Notes under the pieces: model-generated
Seen by the model: the letters and a program-made list of their open reading frames with translations, nothing else
What the model was told of the DNA's origin: nothing
Database searches by the model: none
Part shown: piece after piece, positions 26,437 to 35,203 of the stretch
Position numbering within the stretch: position 1 is the first letter of the stretch
How the letters are laid out: every line of letters starts with the position of its first letter
Assembly (NCBI RefSeq): GCF_000633455.1
Contig: NZ_AYMG01000038.1
Span: 211,205-275,204 of the forward strand
DNA from: Pedobacter jeongneungensis
GTDB taxonomy: Bacteria; Bacteroidota; Bacteroidia; Sphingobacteriales; Sphingobacteriaceae
Length of the DNA: 64,000 nt
Direction: 5' to 3'
Translations under genes and position numbers: made by a program

Positions 26437-26946
26437 TTAAACACAGTCTTTTCCTTCCTCGAAATCTTTGAACCTAGTGTAGAATTCTGCTTTTGAATCC
26501 TTGTCCACACAAAAAGTAGTGACGATTTGTTCATCAGGCTTTACATCAACCGTAACAATCATGAAGTCGAGGCTAAAAGCCCAGTAGTGATGTTTACAAA
26601 CCCCTTTCTCATCCTTCCAACGGTAATAAAGGATATCCTTACAAGGATGTGCCTGTAAGATCGGTTTAATCCAATGCACCCTATTGGCACGCTGGCAATC
26701 ATACATCCGTTCATGGTAAATTCGCGTCTGTCTGGTAACAATATGGGTAAAAGTTTCGGAGTAATCTCAATATTGTTCCGACCTGGAGCGATGATGAATA
26801 ATTTTTATCCGTTTGCCATTCACAACCAGCGGATTATAAACAAAATCATTTTTAAAAACTTCATACAATTCATCCAATTGTCCTTTATTAAAGGATACAT
26901 CTAAGTTATCTTCCTCAAAGTAAGGCCTGAGCTTTATAAGTGCCAT
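26437..26946 (-). pseudogene. DUF3800-partner gene, interrupted by one in-frame TGA
   Basis: The ATG at 26946 overlaps the DUF3800 stop by one base. The frame gives MALIKLRPYFEEDNLDVSFN to SEQY (59 codons), meets TGA at 26767-26769, and goes on in the same frame as DYSETFTHIVTRQTRIYHER through HWIKPILQAHPCKDILYYRW to a normal stop at 26437. One TGG-to-TGA change explains it and would restore a 169-residue protein. The product has no recognised domain. Perfect coupling to the DUF3800 gene suggests an obligate partner. Confidence 0.7.
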
Positions 26947-27647
26947 TATTTTTTCATGCTAGCCTGATGATCCATGATACTGAATTTTGTTTCCCAGGGT
27001 TCACTTCCTTCCTCAAGAAGATAACCCGATTTTTCTTCGAGATAAGAAATAAATTCTTTTTTTCCAGGATGGAAATGATCGAAATCGCCCTTTGCAAATC
27101 TGGCTTTGTATGTAATAGCACCCACGAAAAGATCTGTTAACTGAAAAAAGAGATTCTCTGTATTTAGATGCTGAAACGAAATAAATGGTGAATCTCCATG
27201 GTGCAGATTGCCAAAAGTCTCCTGAATCTTATTGAGACGTTCTTTGCCTCTTCCATTGATCACGTCAAGATAAGTCTGGTATCTGGAACCATCATTATTA
27301 TTATTCTTTAAAAGAAAATCGATCATCTTATAGTAGAAGTTCTCATGAGACCCATTATAAAATTCATCCTGACTGAGCCGGTCTTTATGTTTGACCAAAA
27401 CACATTTAAACTCCATGGAAGATTCAAAAAAAAGGTCTACAAGTGCTTTATAGAAATCAACCCTGGAATTTGAAAATTTATTCCACTTAATTTCAAAAGT
27501 TGATTTAAACCTGAGCTTTATATTCTTTATTTCCTCATACAGCCGAGCGTAGTCGTCAACTGAAACCTTCACATATCCGATGCACATGACTGATGATGAG
27601 TCTTTTTCAAAGTGACAGCTTTCATCGAGAAATATTCTGTAATCCAT
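26946..27647 (-). CDS. DUF3800 domain protein
   Basis: 233 residues from the ATG at 27647, chosen so that the conserved start MDYRIFLDESCHF is near the N-terminus. FLDES is the family hallmark, and acidic residues recur in TYLDVINGRGKERLN and QLTDLFVGAITYKARF near 175, in keeping with the RNase H-like fold proposed for DUF3800. Members are scattered across mobile elements and defence regions; their substrates are unknown. Its stop overlaps the start of the next gene, so the two act as a pair, although the second now has an in-frame TGA. Confidence 0.8.
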   Translation of the reverse strand: MDYRIFLDESCHFEKDSSSVMCIGYVKVSVDDYARLYEEIKNIKLRFKSTFEIKWNKFSNSRVDFYKALVDLFFESSMEFKCVLVKHKDRLSQDEFYNGSHENFYYKMIDFLLKNNNNDGSRYQTYLDVINGRGKERLNKIQETFGNLHHGDSPFISFQHLNTENLFFQLTDLFVGAITYKARFAKGDFDHFHPGKKEFISYLEEKSGYLLEEGSEPWETKFSIMDHQASMKK

Positions 27648-28016
27648 ATACAAAATTAGCAAAATAACTAAAGTGCAACACTTCCCGAAAAAACAGTTGC
27701 TTAAAATATCAATTGTTTTTAATTTAGTCCTGTGAATAAGCAGTAGCCAAACTATCTGAAATTAACCACCCGAAAGCCAAAATAAGTTGAGGAATATTAA
27801 AAATAATTTGTTATTTATTCTTAAGTAATCATAGTATCAGACGATTAAGGATTTACTATAGATAACAGACTAATTCAAAACATTTTTGGGATAAGATGTT
27901 ACGAAAAAAGATTGCTCAAAAAACTGAAGCTAGTTTGAACAAAATAAAGCAACAATTATATTTTTCCTTCCAATAGTGAGGAGTCAAATAATAATGATCA
28001 AAAAGTAGATGGTAAA
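27648..28016. other. Intergenic region, AT-rich, no supported gene
   Basis: Holds the divergent promoters of the DUF3800 pair and the 73-aa gene. A 26-codon lysine-rich frame at 27897-27977 is too short to support. Confidence 0.4.
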
Positions 28017-28238
28017 ATGCATCCCATATATTTACAAAATATTGAATCTTTAGCAAACGTTCAGTTTCGCATCATGGAAGCCAAGCAGGAGTATGCTCTA
28101 CTGGCCGACAGCATTTATGAACTCGAGCTTGACCCGCGGGAAAAGCAGCTGCTAATTACCAAGCTCACTGATTCCTATTACAAAATTCTCAAAAATCTTT
28201 TTCTGGAAGAAATTTTGTTGAACGAAAAGTTATTTTAA
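28017..28238 (+). CDS. Small helical protein (73 aa)
   Basis: 73 residues, acidic and entirely helical by composition: MHPIYLQNIESLANVQFRIM at the start and KLTDSYYKILKNLFLEEILL near the end. No signal peptide, no known domain. It stands alone between the DUF3800 pair and rteC, a place where small regulators are common. It has convincing amino-acid use but no homologue I can name. Confidence 0.55.
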   Translation: MHPIYLQNIESLANVQFRIMEAKQEYALLADSIYELELDPREKQLLITKLTDSYYKILKNLFLEEILLNEKLF

Positions 28239-28440
28239 AAATGTCTACTGGACATTGCATATCTTTCACTTATTTCCAGATATATTCTCCGTCAAATCAA
28301 AAGAATATCCCTGAAAATTTTAAAACATATTTATTGCTAGCCTGACTTGAAATTCAAGTTAAGGTGAACCGAAATTTAATTTAGATGGGTAAAGCCTCTT
28401 GTTAATCTAAAACCTGTTATACAAAAAATAAAGTATACAC

Positions 28441-29322
28441 TTAAAAGCCATAACGGCTCCGTTGATCCTCTGGGATCCAGGCATCGCTGTCTTCAATACG
28501 TTTGGATACGAGCTGTTGCATCTCATCAAGATAACGGGTTTTGCTCATCGATTTACGCCTTTTGATATCGGCAAAACGTTTGAAGTATCCGGAGATATTT
28601 ACCTGAAAAGCGTGACTGAAAAACTCCATGAGTTCCGACAGGCTGATCTTGCCTCCGTTCACCTGCCCCGTTTCATAAACCCCATACACCAGTTCCACCA
28701 TATTGACTGCCTCCCCTGTCCACTTGATATCTTTGAAAGCATTTTTGTGCATCCCCTCTTCACCACCTTTCTGCATTACGATTTCCTGTTTGATAGATTC
28801 CTGCAATTTTTCATAGGCGATAAACTTAGAAAAAAGGTAATCTGCAACAGTTGAAAAAGACGGGTCAACATCCGGAACTTCTGCGAATCCAACCAGCTGG
28901 CCACCTCCATTTCTGGTAAAGTACCGATCATCCAGGTCAGTCGCCCCTAGGCGGTAGTATTGATAGATGAACTCATTTTGCCTGAAAAACCTGTTGATAA
29001 ACTGAAGCTGCGACTCCAGATGGCAGATCTGTTTATCCTTACCCAGGAGCGGCATGCTGTTCTCAATTGCATAAAGCTCAGTGATGAAAATCAGCAGCGC
29101 ATAAATCCGGGGCTTGCCTTTTTTAAAAAAGTAAATCTCCTCCGCCTCATCTGCGAAACCGGTTTTGGAATGTTCAACCTTTAACTGCACCAGGGCTTTC
29201 TGAACGATGGCCAAACCATCTCTGAACTTTTCAAGTGAATGTTGAACAGTGGTAATTTCTTCAATTTGAGGCAAAACCTCGGCATACAGTTTTTCTGATA
29301 GTTTTTGTAGTTTCATGACCAT
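28441..29322 (-). CDS. rteC: RteC-domain regulator of conjugative element excision
   Basis: 293 residues resembling RteC across the protein: a helical N-terminal domain (EEIYFFKKGKPRIYALLIFI, about 62-81) and a C-terminal winged-helix-like part (ISLSELMEFFSHAFQVNISG, then FADIKRRK and TRYLDEMQQLVSKRI). In CTnDOT, RteC switches on the excision genes, which in turn raise transfer. Here no rteA, rteB, exc or xis genes are nearby, so what it controls is open. An alternative start 6 bp on (29316) is equally possible. Confidence 0.9.
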   Translation of the reverse strand: MVMKLQKLSEKLYAEVLPQIEEITTVQHSLEKFRDGLAIVQKALVQLKVEHSKTGFADEAEEIYFFKKGKPRIYALLIFITELYAIENSMPLLGKDKQICHLESQLQFINRFFRQNEFIYQYYRLGATDLDDRYFTRNGGGQLVGFAEVPDVDPSFSTVADYLFSKFIAYEKLQESIKQEIVMQKGGEEGMHKNAFKDIKWTGEAVNMVELVYGVYETGQVNGGKISLSELMEFFSHAFQVNISGYFKRFADIKRRKSMSKTRYLDEMQQLVSKRIEDSDAWIPEDQRSRYGF

Positions 29323-29477
29323 TTAGTTTAGGTTAACATTTTGAGCAGCAGCCAATCAGATATCAAAAAAGTATTTTTTCAAAGGACCACACAAAACAAA
29401 AGCGAAAAAATTCCGTTAAAAAAGTACCTCCTTCCGACAGGACAATATTAGCCAGGTAAATGCAATGAAAAGTTGAT

Positions 29478-29488
29478 TTGTGACACAA
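29478..29488. promoter_or_regulatory. Crp/Fnr-type palindrome just before the regulator gene
   Basis: TTGTGACACAA is a perfect 11-bp palindrome 10 bp before the ATG at 29499. It shares its half-site with the dyad at 30090-30107, which suggests autoregulation. Confidence 0.45.
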
Positions 29489-29498
29489 TCGACAATGC

Positions 29499-30125
29499 AT
29501 GAAAAATCATCCAAGAAATGAGGCCGATCTTTTAGAAATGCTGGGCTTCATCATTCCCCTTCCCGCACCTTTCCAAAAGCGTGTAAACAAAGAGGCTATA
29601 ACCGAGACATTTAGAAAAAAACAGTTACTGCTCAAACCAGGTGAAACAGCCCGAAGGATATACTTCATCCGCTGTGGTTTCCTTCGCGCCTATTTCATAG
29701 ACAACAACGGAAAAGAATGTACTACATGGTTTATGGGGAAAGGAGACCTGATGATCTCGGTTTATAGCTTTTTCACCCAAAAACCTGCTTATGAGTACAT
29801 AGAAGTACTCGAAGACTGCAAGCTCCAGTCATTAACCTGGAACCAGTTGAACAGTTATTATGCTGATTTCGAAGAAGGCAATTTGCTTGGCCGGATTGTT
29901 ACTCAGAAATATTATTTGCTAAGTGAAGAAAGGGCACTTTTCCTGCGCACCCAAACCCCGGAAAACCGATATGAGATGCTGATCGAAAAACACCCTGATA
30001 TCGAACAGCAAACGACTCAAAATAACATCGCTTCCTACCTCGGAATTAGTAGGGAAACATTGTCCAGAATTCATCGGAAAAAACTCGGATTGTGTCAGGT
30101 GACACAAAACAGCATACAAAATTAA
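29499..30125 (+). CDS. Crp/Fnr-family transcriptional regulator
   Basis: 208 residues: a cyclic-nucleotide-binding beta-barrel (about 30-125; KQLLLKPGETARRIYFIRCG and GFLRAYFIDNNGKECTTWF) and a C-terminal helix-turn-helix (NNIASYLGISRETLSRIHRK, about 175-195). The barrel lacks the Arg/Glu signature of cAMP binding, as usual in this Bacteroidota group, so the ligand is unknown. Palindromes with the same half-site lie before this gene and before the next one (28 bp downstream). It is the likely controller of the lipoprotein pair. Confidence 0.88.
   Translation: MKNHPRNEADLLEMLGFIIPLPAPFQKRVNKEAITETFRKKQLLLKPGETARRIYFIRCGFLRAYFIDNNGKECTTWFMGKGDLMISVYSFFTQKPAYEYIEVLEDCKLQSLTWNQLNSYYADFEEGNLLGRIVTQKYYLLSEERALFLRTQTPENRYEMLIEKHPDIEQQTTQNNIASYLGISRETLSRIHRKKLGLCQVTQNSIQN
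30090..30107. promoter_or_regulatory. 18-bp dyad, candidate Crp-family operator for the lipoprotein gene
   Basis: TTGTGTCA-GG-TGACACAA lies within the last codons of the regulator gene, about 45 bp before the lipoprotein ATG at 30153. The arms are perfect. Confidence 0.5.
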
Positions 30126-30152
30126 CATGATTTTACACCTAAAAATATTATC

Positions 30153-31562
30153 ATGAAAACAAAACTCAAAATTTTCATACTCATCACGCTCACGGTCTAT
30201 GCCTGCAAAAAAGACGTGACCGAACAGTTACCACCACTTCCCGGAGATGCAAAATCCACCCTGACCTTAGCAGATGCCAAGGCATATATCGAGCAGGAAC
30301 AAAATAACCTGACGCAAACAAATCCACACCTAACAAATACGGAATTAGACTGGAAAAGTGCAAGCAATACCGAAAGAAAAAATGGCAATATCTGGACGAT
30401 TAACCTTTCCGGTCAGCCAATATACCAGGGTATTAAGCAAGGCTACCGGCAGCTCGCCATAAAGCGGAACGATAAAACCAATGAAATTGAGGCGCGAATT
30501 CTGGAGATCATACCAGATGCAATTTATCTGCAAAAAGGCAATGTTCATCCATCAAACTTCACAGGAAGGATATTCGAGTACGATACCTCATGTAAATTAA
30601 CAGGAGGGCAGATCTATAGCGAAGGCAAACAGGTGGGAGATATAGGGCCAAAAGAGCATTTCGAGAAACAAAAGATGAGTACTCTTGGCGATCTCAATCC
30701 GCTTAAAGGTGTTCAGGGAAAACTAATGAGAATGCAGGTTATCGAAAGCTGCGCGTGGTACCAGGACAGTTATGTTGATGGCAATGGAGATTTCACGGTC
30801 CATTCGGAGAGAGTCTGCAGCTATTCATTTTACGATGACGGTACAGGTTTTTGGGGAGGCGGTGGCGTATCTTCCGGCGGAGAAAGTTCGGGCGGTGGCG
30901 GCGGGGGTGGCAGTTCATCTGCAACAAACCCCACACCCGAGGCTCCTGCCCCTTCTAACCTGCCTGGGGAAAACAATAATAAAGTCGATCCAAAGAAAAT
31001 GATGGATTGCTTTTCACAAATCACTAGTCCAAATGCAGCATTTGTGGTCAAGGTTTATGTAATAGAACCCCAGCCTGGAACCTCATTCAACGTTGGATCA
31101 AACAGTTTTGGTCACGTTGCCATATCCCTTAGTAAAACAAGCGGCAACACAACCATCACCCAAACCATAGGATTCTATCCTACGGGATCTGGATTAGAAA
31201 AACTTGACTCAAAATCTCAGATCCTGGATAATGGTGATATTAAATATAACATTAGTTCTACTTATTACGTTAACAGTGAAAGCTTTCAGAAGGTCATAGA
31301 ATATTTAAGCAATCCGCCCGAGCGGTATCATTTTACAGATTTTAACTGTTCAGCGTTTGTATACGGAGCCGGTCAGGCTAGTGATATTCCGATCCCAGAT
31401 CCTACAACAACAATAGGAATTAGTGGCCCAGGGGGTGCAGGCTATGCAAGAACACCTACAGGTATGGCAAATGCTCTGCGAACGCAAAAAGCTAGTAATC
31501 CAAACTCAGACATTAATCAGGGAGGTGGAAGAGTTCCAGCTAGTAAAGGGGAATGTTATTAA
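30153..31562 (+). CDS. Secreted lipoprotein with a C-terminal permuted papain-like (NlpC/LRAT-type) domain
   Basis: 469 residues. A lipobox ends LTVYAC (Cys near 18), so it is exported and lipid-anchored. Residues 20-235 form an unrecognised domain. Residues 240-265 are a Gly/Ser-rich linker. The C-terminal part has a His block (FGHVAISLSKTSG, about 322-334) and then a Cys block (FTDFNCSAFVYGAG, about 395-408). His before Cys is the circularly permuted papain-like order seen in LRAT and some NlpC/P60 hydrolases. The layout (anchor, linker, catalytic tip) and the small membrane protein behind it recall contact-toxin/immunity pairs, which is inference. A peptidoglycan or lipid hydrolase role is the alternative. 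Confidence 0.6.
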   Translation: MKTKLKIFILITLTVYACKKDVTEQLPPLPGDAKSTLTLADAKAYIEQEQNNLTQTNPHLTNTELDWKSASNTERKNGNIWTINLSGQPIYQGIKQGYRQLAIKRNDKTNEIEARILEIIPDAIYLQKGNVHPSNFTGRIFEYDTSCKLTGGQIYSEGKQVGDIGPKEHFEKQKMSTLGDLNPLKGVQGKLMRMQVIESCAWYQDSYVDGNGDFTVHSERVCSYSFYDDGTGFWGGGGVSSGGESSGGGGGGGSSSATNPTPEAPAPSNLPGENNNKVDPKKMMDCFSQITSPNAAFVVKVYVIEPQPGTSFNVGSNSFGHVAISLSKTSGNTTITQTIGFYPTGSGLEKLDSKSQILDNGDIKYNISSTYYVNSESFQKVIEYLSNPPERYHFTDFNCSAFVYGAGQASDIPIPDPTTTIGISGPGGAGYARTPTGMANALRTQKASNPNSDINQGGGRVPASKGECY

Positions 31563-31572
31563 AAAATACATT

Positions 31573-31914
31573 ATGAAAAGAAAAACAAAAATCATATTGT
31601 TCGCTGTCTTAGGACTGGTCGCTATCGCCAATCTACCCCCACTTGCATTCTTTTTTCGAGAAAATTATAGTTATCGAAATAAAGATGGAAGTTTCAAGTA
31701 CCAAGAACAGTCAGGTAAAAGTTTAGATTACGAAGTTTGCAAGATTAGATTTCAACGATTCAAAATAGAGAACCCAGGCAATCCCAATAAAACCCTTTAT
31801 AGAACTTTTAGCTTAAAGCCATGGAGATTTTGGGAATGGTCCCAAATGATATTTAACTATGAGAGATTTACCTTGCCATATTATAACAAAGAATATCAAT
31901 CATTGGAAAGATAA
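31573..31914 (+). CDS. Small membrane-anchored protein, possible immunity partner (113 aa)
   Basis: 113 residues from the ATG at 31573, 11 bp after the lipoprotein gene. One N-terminal membrane segment (IILFAVLGLVAIANLPPLAF, about 7-26), then a polar domain rich in aromatics (RFQRFKIENPGNPNKTLYRT, SLKPWRFWEWSQMIFNYERF). No recognised family. Tight spacing and inner-membrane anchoring would suit an immunity protein for the upstream lipoprotein, but there is no direct evidence. Confidence 0.5.
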   Translation: MKRKTKIILFAVLGLVAIANLPPLAFFFRENYSYRNKDGSFKYQEQSGKSLDYEVCKIRFQRFKIENPGNPNKTLYRTFSLKPWRFWEWSQMIFNYERFTLPYYNKEYQSLER

Positions 31915-32474
31915 GGTAGTTATTTGATCTGGAAAGCCTCAAAAGACAGCAGCACACTCAACATCATATTCGGAAGAACTTAGTGTTTTTGATTATTAAG
32001 TACGTCTATAGAAGCGTCTATCGCTTCGTCTACAATATTCAATAGAAAATTATTCGCTGTTATTAATATTCTCACATAAAATCCCATCATCAACTTTTAT
32101 ATCTTCATAACATACAGGATACTTACTGCAAGCCCCGCAATGCTAAAGACTAAATATTATGCTTCCGTGCCTTGCAAAACTGTCATCATCATAACAAAAA
32201 TATAGGATAACTTTTTTTCAACTTTGATATTATGGATGATTGTAGATATCGTCTGCTTATCGAATGAATTGGGAAATCATCAAGCACTAGGTTTCAAGCC
32301 CTAACAGAGACGAAGCTACAATCTAGATAATTATTTCCATCATATATTAAACAATGTTTCTGATGCGTAGCATCATTAAACACGTATAATTACATAACAT
32401 TACTAATACGATATTATTTTAATGGATAAATGATTAAAAATCATAATTCTAGTTGAGCTATCTAATATCGATTG
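31915..32474. other. Intergenic region, AT-rich, no gene seen
   Basis: About 0.56 kb with a short imperfect repeat cluster at 32004-32032 (GTCTATAGAAGCGTCTATCG) and no supported reading frame. Possible transcription stop region between converging genes. Confidence 0.4.
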
Positions 32475-32882
32475 CTAAATCCTATCAGATATTTTGGCAA
32501 TTAAATCGAAATACTGTTTTTTCGAAAACTCTAATTCAGTCTTTAAAAATTCAATCTGCTTATCTTTTTCAAGGATTACAGTATCAATTAATTCTTTTTG
32601 AGTTTCATAATAGTTTTGAATGAATGCCTTATCTATTGTATTATTATGAAAGCTAACAACTGGAGTGTCATCAGACAATAATTGTGTGATTGTTATATTA
32701 TACAACTCTGCTAATTTTTCGGCCTGAGTCTTATTTATTCTTTTTGGATTGTGTTCAAGTCTAGAATAGGTATTCTGACTTATACCTAAAATATCCTCTC
32801 CAACATATTTTTGTGTGAAATTATTTAATTCTCTGAAGATTCTAAGCTTAGAATTAGGAATTGTATTAATCGGATTCTGCAT
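32475..32882 (-). CDS. XRE-family helix-turn-helix regulator
   Basis: 135 residues. Residues 10-70 form a HTH_3 domain: KLRIFRELNNFTQKYVGEDI, LGISQNTYSRLEHNPKRI, then AEKLAELYNITITQLLSDD. The C-terminal 45 residues (ELIDTVILEKDKQIEFLKTE) look like a coiled coil for dimerisation. It stands alone and diverges from the fecI unit, with about 390 bp between them that hold a highly structured segment. The target is unknown. Confidence 0.85.
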   Translation of the reverse strand: MQNPINTIPNSKLRIFRELNNFTQKYVGEDILGISQNTYSRLEHNPKRINKTQAEKLAELYNITITQLLSDDTPVVSFHNNTIDKAFIQNYYETQKELIDTVILEKDKQIEFLKTELEFSKKQYFDLIAKISDRI

Positions 32883-33013
32883 AGGATTTAAGGACTTTTC
32901 TAATTACAAAGATAGTATAAATTATCCAATTTTTGCGTTTTTTATCCACACTAAAATGCCAATATTTGTTATGTAGCAATAAATACTTAAAGTTTTAAAA
33001 TATTAATAACTTT

Positions 33014-33266
33014 GCAGTTCTCTTTTAAAATATAAAGAACTGCTTACAAGCCTCGCCAACGAATCTGGTAAATTTCACGCGAGCGTAAGTGATGCATCTA
33101 TACCCTATAAAATAGGGTCGGTGCTCGCTTATGTTTAACGTGTGAAACCATTTCGTATGAAATGGTTGGCTTACCAGAGCCAGTTGGCGTTAGACTTTGC
33201 GAGTGCCGACCCTATTGTTGCAAAATATTGGTGCCGCTGTTCTATTGTGGCTTGTTATCAAAAATA
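33014..33266. repeat. Nested inverted repeats: structured leader or miniature element upstream of fecI
   Basis: Several stems lie within 250 bp. Outer arms CGCCAAC...CTGGTAA (33054-33071) pair with TTACCAG...GTTGGCG (33171-33189). Inside is a perfect hairpin AACCATTTC/GAAATGGTT (33146-33167). AGGGTCGGTGCTCGC (33114-33128) is nearly the inverse of GCGAGTGCCGACCCT (33199-33213). A hairpin GCAGTTCT/AGAACTGC (33014-33043) comes first. No protein is encoded. It may be a structured RNA leader for fecI or a MITE-like unit; no target duplication was found. Confidence 0.6.
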
Positions 33267-33272
33267 GCAAGC

Positions 33273-33839
33273 ATGTCAGAATATCAAATTCTTTACGATA
33301 AGGACTTATTAATCCAGCTGAAAAACGGAAGCCATTCCGCATACACGGAAATTTACAACCGCTACTTCTATTTGATGTATATTTTTGCTTATAAAAAAAT
33401 TGGAGACGAGGAGCTTTCGAAAGACTTTGTACAGGAACTTTTCATAACCTTATGGAGCAAAAGAGAATCACTTTCAGAAACCGGTAAACTCTCTTCATAT
33501 CTCTACATCTCTATCAGAAGCAGGATGCTGGATTACTTTGCACATCAAAAAGTAAAAAACAAATATCTCGATTTTCTAAAAACATATGAAAGCACGGCAG
33601 ATGAAAAAACTGATCATATCGTGCGAGAAAAAGAGCTTGCCAATTACATTGAAAAACAAATTCAATCCTTGCCGGATAAAATGCGTCAGGTTTTCGAATT
33701 AAGTAGAAAGGAACATCTGAGCAATAAAGAAATTGCTCAGAAACTAAAAATCAGCGAAAGCAACGTTTCATCACAAATATCCAATACACTCAAAATTTTC
33801 AGAACTAAGTTCGGAGACATAATCTCCATAATACTATAA
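33273..33839 (+). CDS. FecI-type ECF sigma factor
   Basis: 188 residues from MSEYQILYDKDLLIQL at 33273. A longer frame starting inside the upstream inverted repeat was rejected. Region 2 (YTEIYNRYFYLMYIFAYKKI, about 25-45) and region 4 (KEHLSNKEIAQKLKISESNV, about 148-167) are clear. Followed by FecR, SusC and SusD genes, it is the regulator of that uptake locus: FecR holds it inactive until the SusC receptor signals substrate. This pathway is well known for the family. Confidence 0.9.
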   Translation: MSEYQILYDKDLLIQLKNGSHSAYTEIYNRYFYLMYIFAYKKIGDEELSKDFVQELFITLWSKRESLSETGKLSSYLYISIRSRMLDYFAHQKVKNKYLDFLKTYESTADEKTDHIVREKELANYIEKQIQSLPDKMRQVFELSRKEHLSNKEIAQKLKISESNVSSQISNTLKIFRTKFGDIISIIL

Positions 33840-33905
33840 TTATTTCATAAGAATCTTGACATCTCATTAAGCAACTCGTACCAGTTCAAAATCAAATGGA
33901 TCTGA

Positions 33906-35021
33906 ATGGACAACGAACAAGCTTTTGCGCTTTTAAAAAAATATAATTCAGGGGAATGTACCGAGATTGAAAGGGTATTAGTGGAAGAATCATTTTTCGC
34001 CTTTAACGAGCAAAGCGTGGAAATTTCTTTTGAAAAACTAAAGACACTCAAGAAAGAAATTGCAGGAAACCTGCCCGTTAAAAATACCAGGGCAAAATAT
34101 AAAAAATTAGCTATTGCCGTCACATCAGCAGCAGCAGCAGTAATAGCCTTGGGTATTTATCTTATTATACAAAAAAATGAAACACACACAACAGGCAACC
34201 TGGTACTTGCAGAAAATATTTTCCCAAAAGGAAATGCAGCGCTGATTACATTTTCAAATGGCCGAACGATCAACCTAGATAAGAATCAAAAAGAGGTAAA
34301 GATAAGCGGCTTAGATTTAACCTATAATGATGGCTCAAAGGTAAATATTAATGAAACTGGAGCGTTTCAAACAATCTCCACTCCAAATGGTGGAGAATAT
34401 AAAATTGTGTTGTCCGACGGCACCAAAGTCTGGCTAAACGCCGCTACAGTATTACAATATCCATCAACTTTTAGAGAGCGGGTTGAAAGAAGGGTAAAGT
34501 TGGTTAGCGGCCAAGCCTACTTTGAGGTAGCGAAAGACACAAAGCATCCCTTTGTTGTAACTACCCAGAATCAGGATGTTATGGTTTTGGGTACAAGGTT
34601 CGACATAAACGCTAACTCAGAAAACATTAAGACAACCTTATTAGAGGGTTCGATAAGCCTGAAGTTAGCTACCAACAACAAAACCAGACATTTACCATTG
34701 ATATTGGTTCCTGGAAACCAATCAATCAATCATAGTGATTATCTTACTAAAACCTCTGTAGATACTTCACTGGTGGTAGCCTGGAAAAATGGTAAGCTAA
34801 AATTTCAAAATGCAAATTTAGAGACAATACTTTCGGAAGCAGAAAGGTGGTACGATATCCAGGTGAAATACGAAAGTAGCGTTCCGGACATCCAGTTGAC
34901 AGGGGGAATTTCGAGAAAATCCAATCTAGCAACCCTACTCAGACTGCTCAAATTAAGTGGTATAAAATTTAAAGTCGATAACGTATCCGGAAAAAACATA
35001 TTGTCAATTGCTCCCCTATAA
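33906..35021 (+). CDS. FecR-type anti-sigma factor
   Basis: 371 residues: a cytoplasmic sigma-binding part (1-60), one membrane helix (about 67-86), the periplasmic FecR domain (IFPKGNAALITFSNGRTINL; STPNGGEYKIVLSDGTKVWL; YFEVAKDTKHPFVVTTQNQD), and a C-terminal DUF4974 domain (LKFQNANLETILSEAERWYD) that contacts the STN domain of the receptor. It passes the outer-membrane signal from SusC to FecI. Gene order fecI-fecR-susC is preserved, with 66 bp after fecI. Confidence 0.93.
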   Translation: MDNEQAFALLKKYNSGECTEIERVLVEESFFAFNEQSVEISFEKLKTLKKEIAGNLPVKNTRAKYKKLAIAVTSAAAAVIALGIYLIIQKNETHTTGNLVLAENIFPKGNAALITFSNGRTINLDKNQKEVKISGLDLTYNDGSKVNINETGAFQTISTPNGGEYKIVLSDGTKVWLNAATVLQYPSTFRERVERRVKLVSGQAYFEVAKDTKHPFVVTTQNQDVMVLGTRFDINANSENIKTTLLEGSISLKLATNNKTRHLPLILVPGNQSINHSDYLTKTSVDTSLVVAWKNGKLKFQNANLETILSEAERWYDIQVKYESSVPDIQLTGGISRKSNLATLLRLLKLSGIKFKVDNVSGKNILSIAPL

Positions 35022-35108
35022 TCAACTTACCTATTACCAAACCAAAAAAACAAATGCCTATGTAGAAAATTTGAGATTTAATTTTAGTTAATGATTCCAG
35101 ATAAAAAA

Positions 35109-35139
35109 GCCGGCGGTGTTTTCGAAGAACACCGCCGGC
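35109..35139 (-). terminator. Perfect GC-rich hairpin between fecR and susC, terminator-like on the minus strand
   Basis: Arms GCCGGCGGTGTT and AACACCGCCGGC around a short loop. The T run that makes an intrinsic terminator follows it on the minus strand (A run at 35103-35108 on plus), while on the plus strand AAAG follows. It may block antisense transcription into fecR, or act as a stem that sets the ratio of fecR and susC messages. Confidence 0.5.
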
Positions 35140-35203
35140 AAAGTCTGGAGAATTTGACATCAAGTACCAACCTAACATTTTATTAACCAAACCAAACAAA
35201 AGT

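Noticed and set aside
33162..33272. 37-codon N-terminal extension of the FecI-type sigma factor
   Set aside because: It translates the right arm of the upstream inverted repeats and is Cys/Pro-rich, unlike sigma factors; MSEYQ at 33273 is a normal start.
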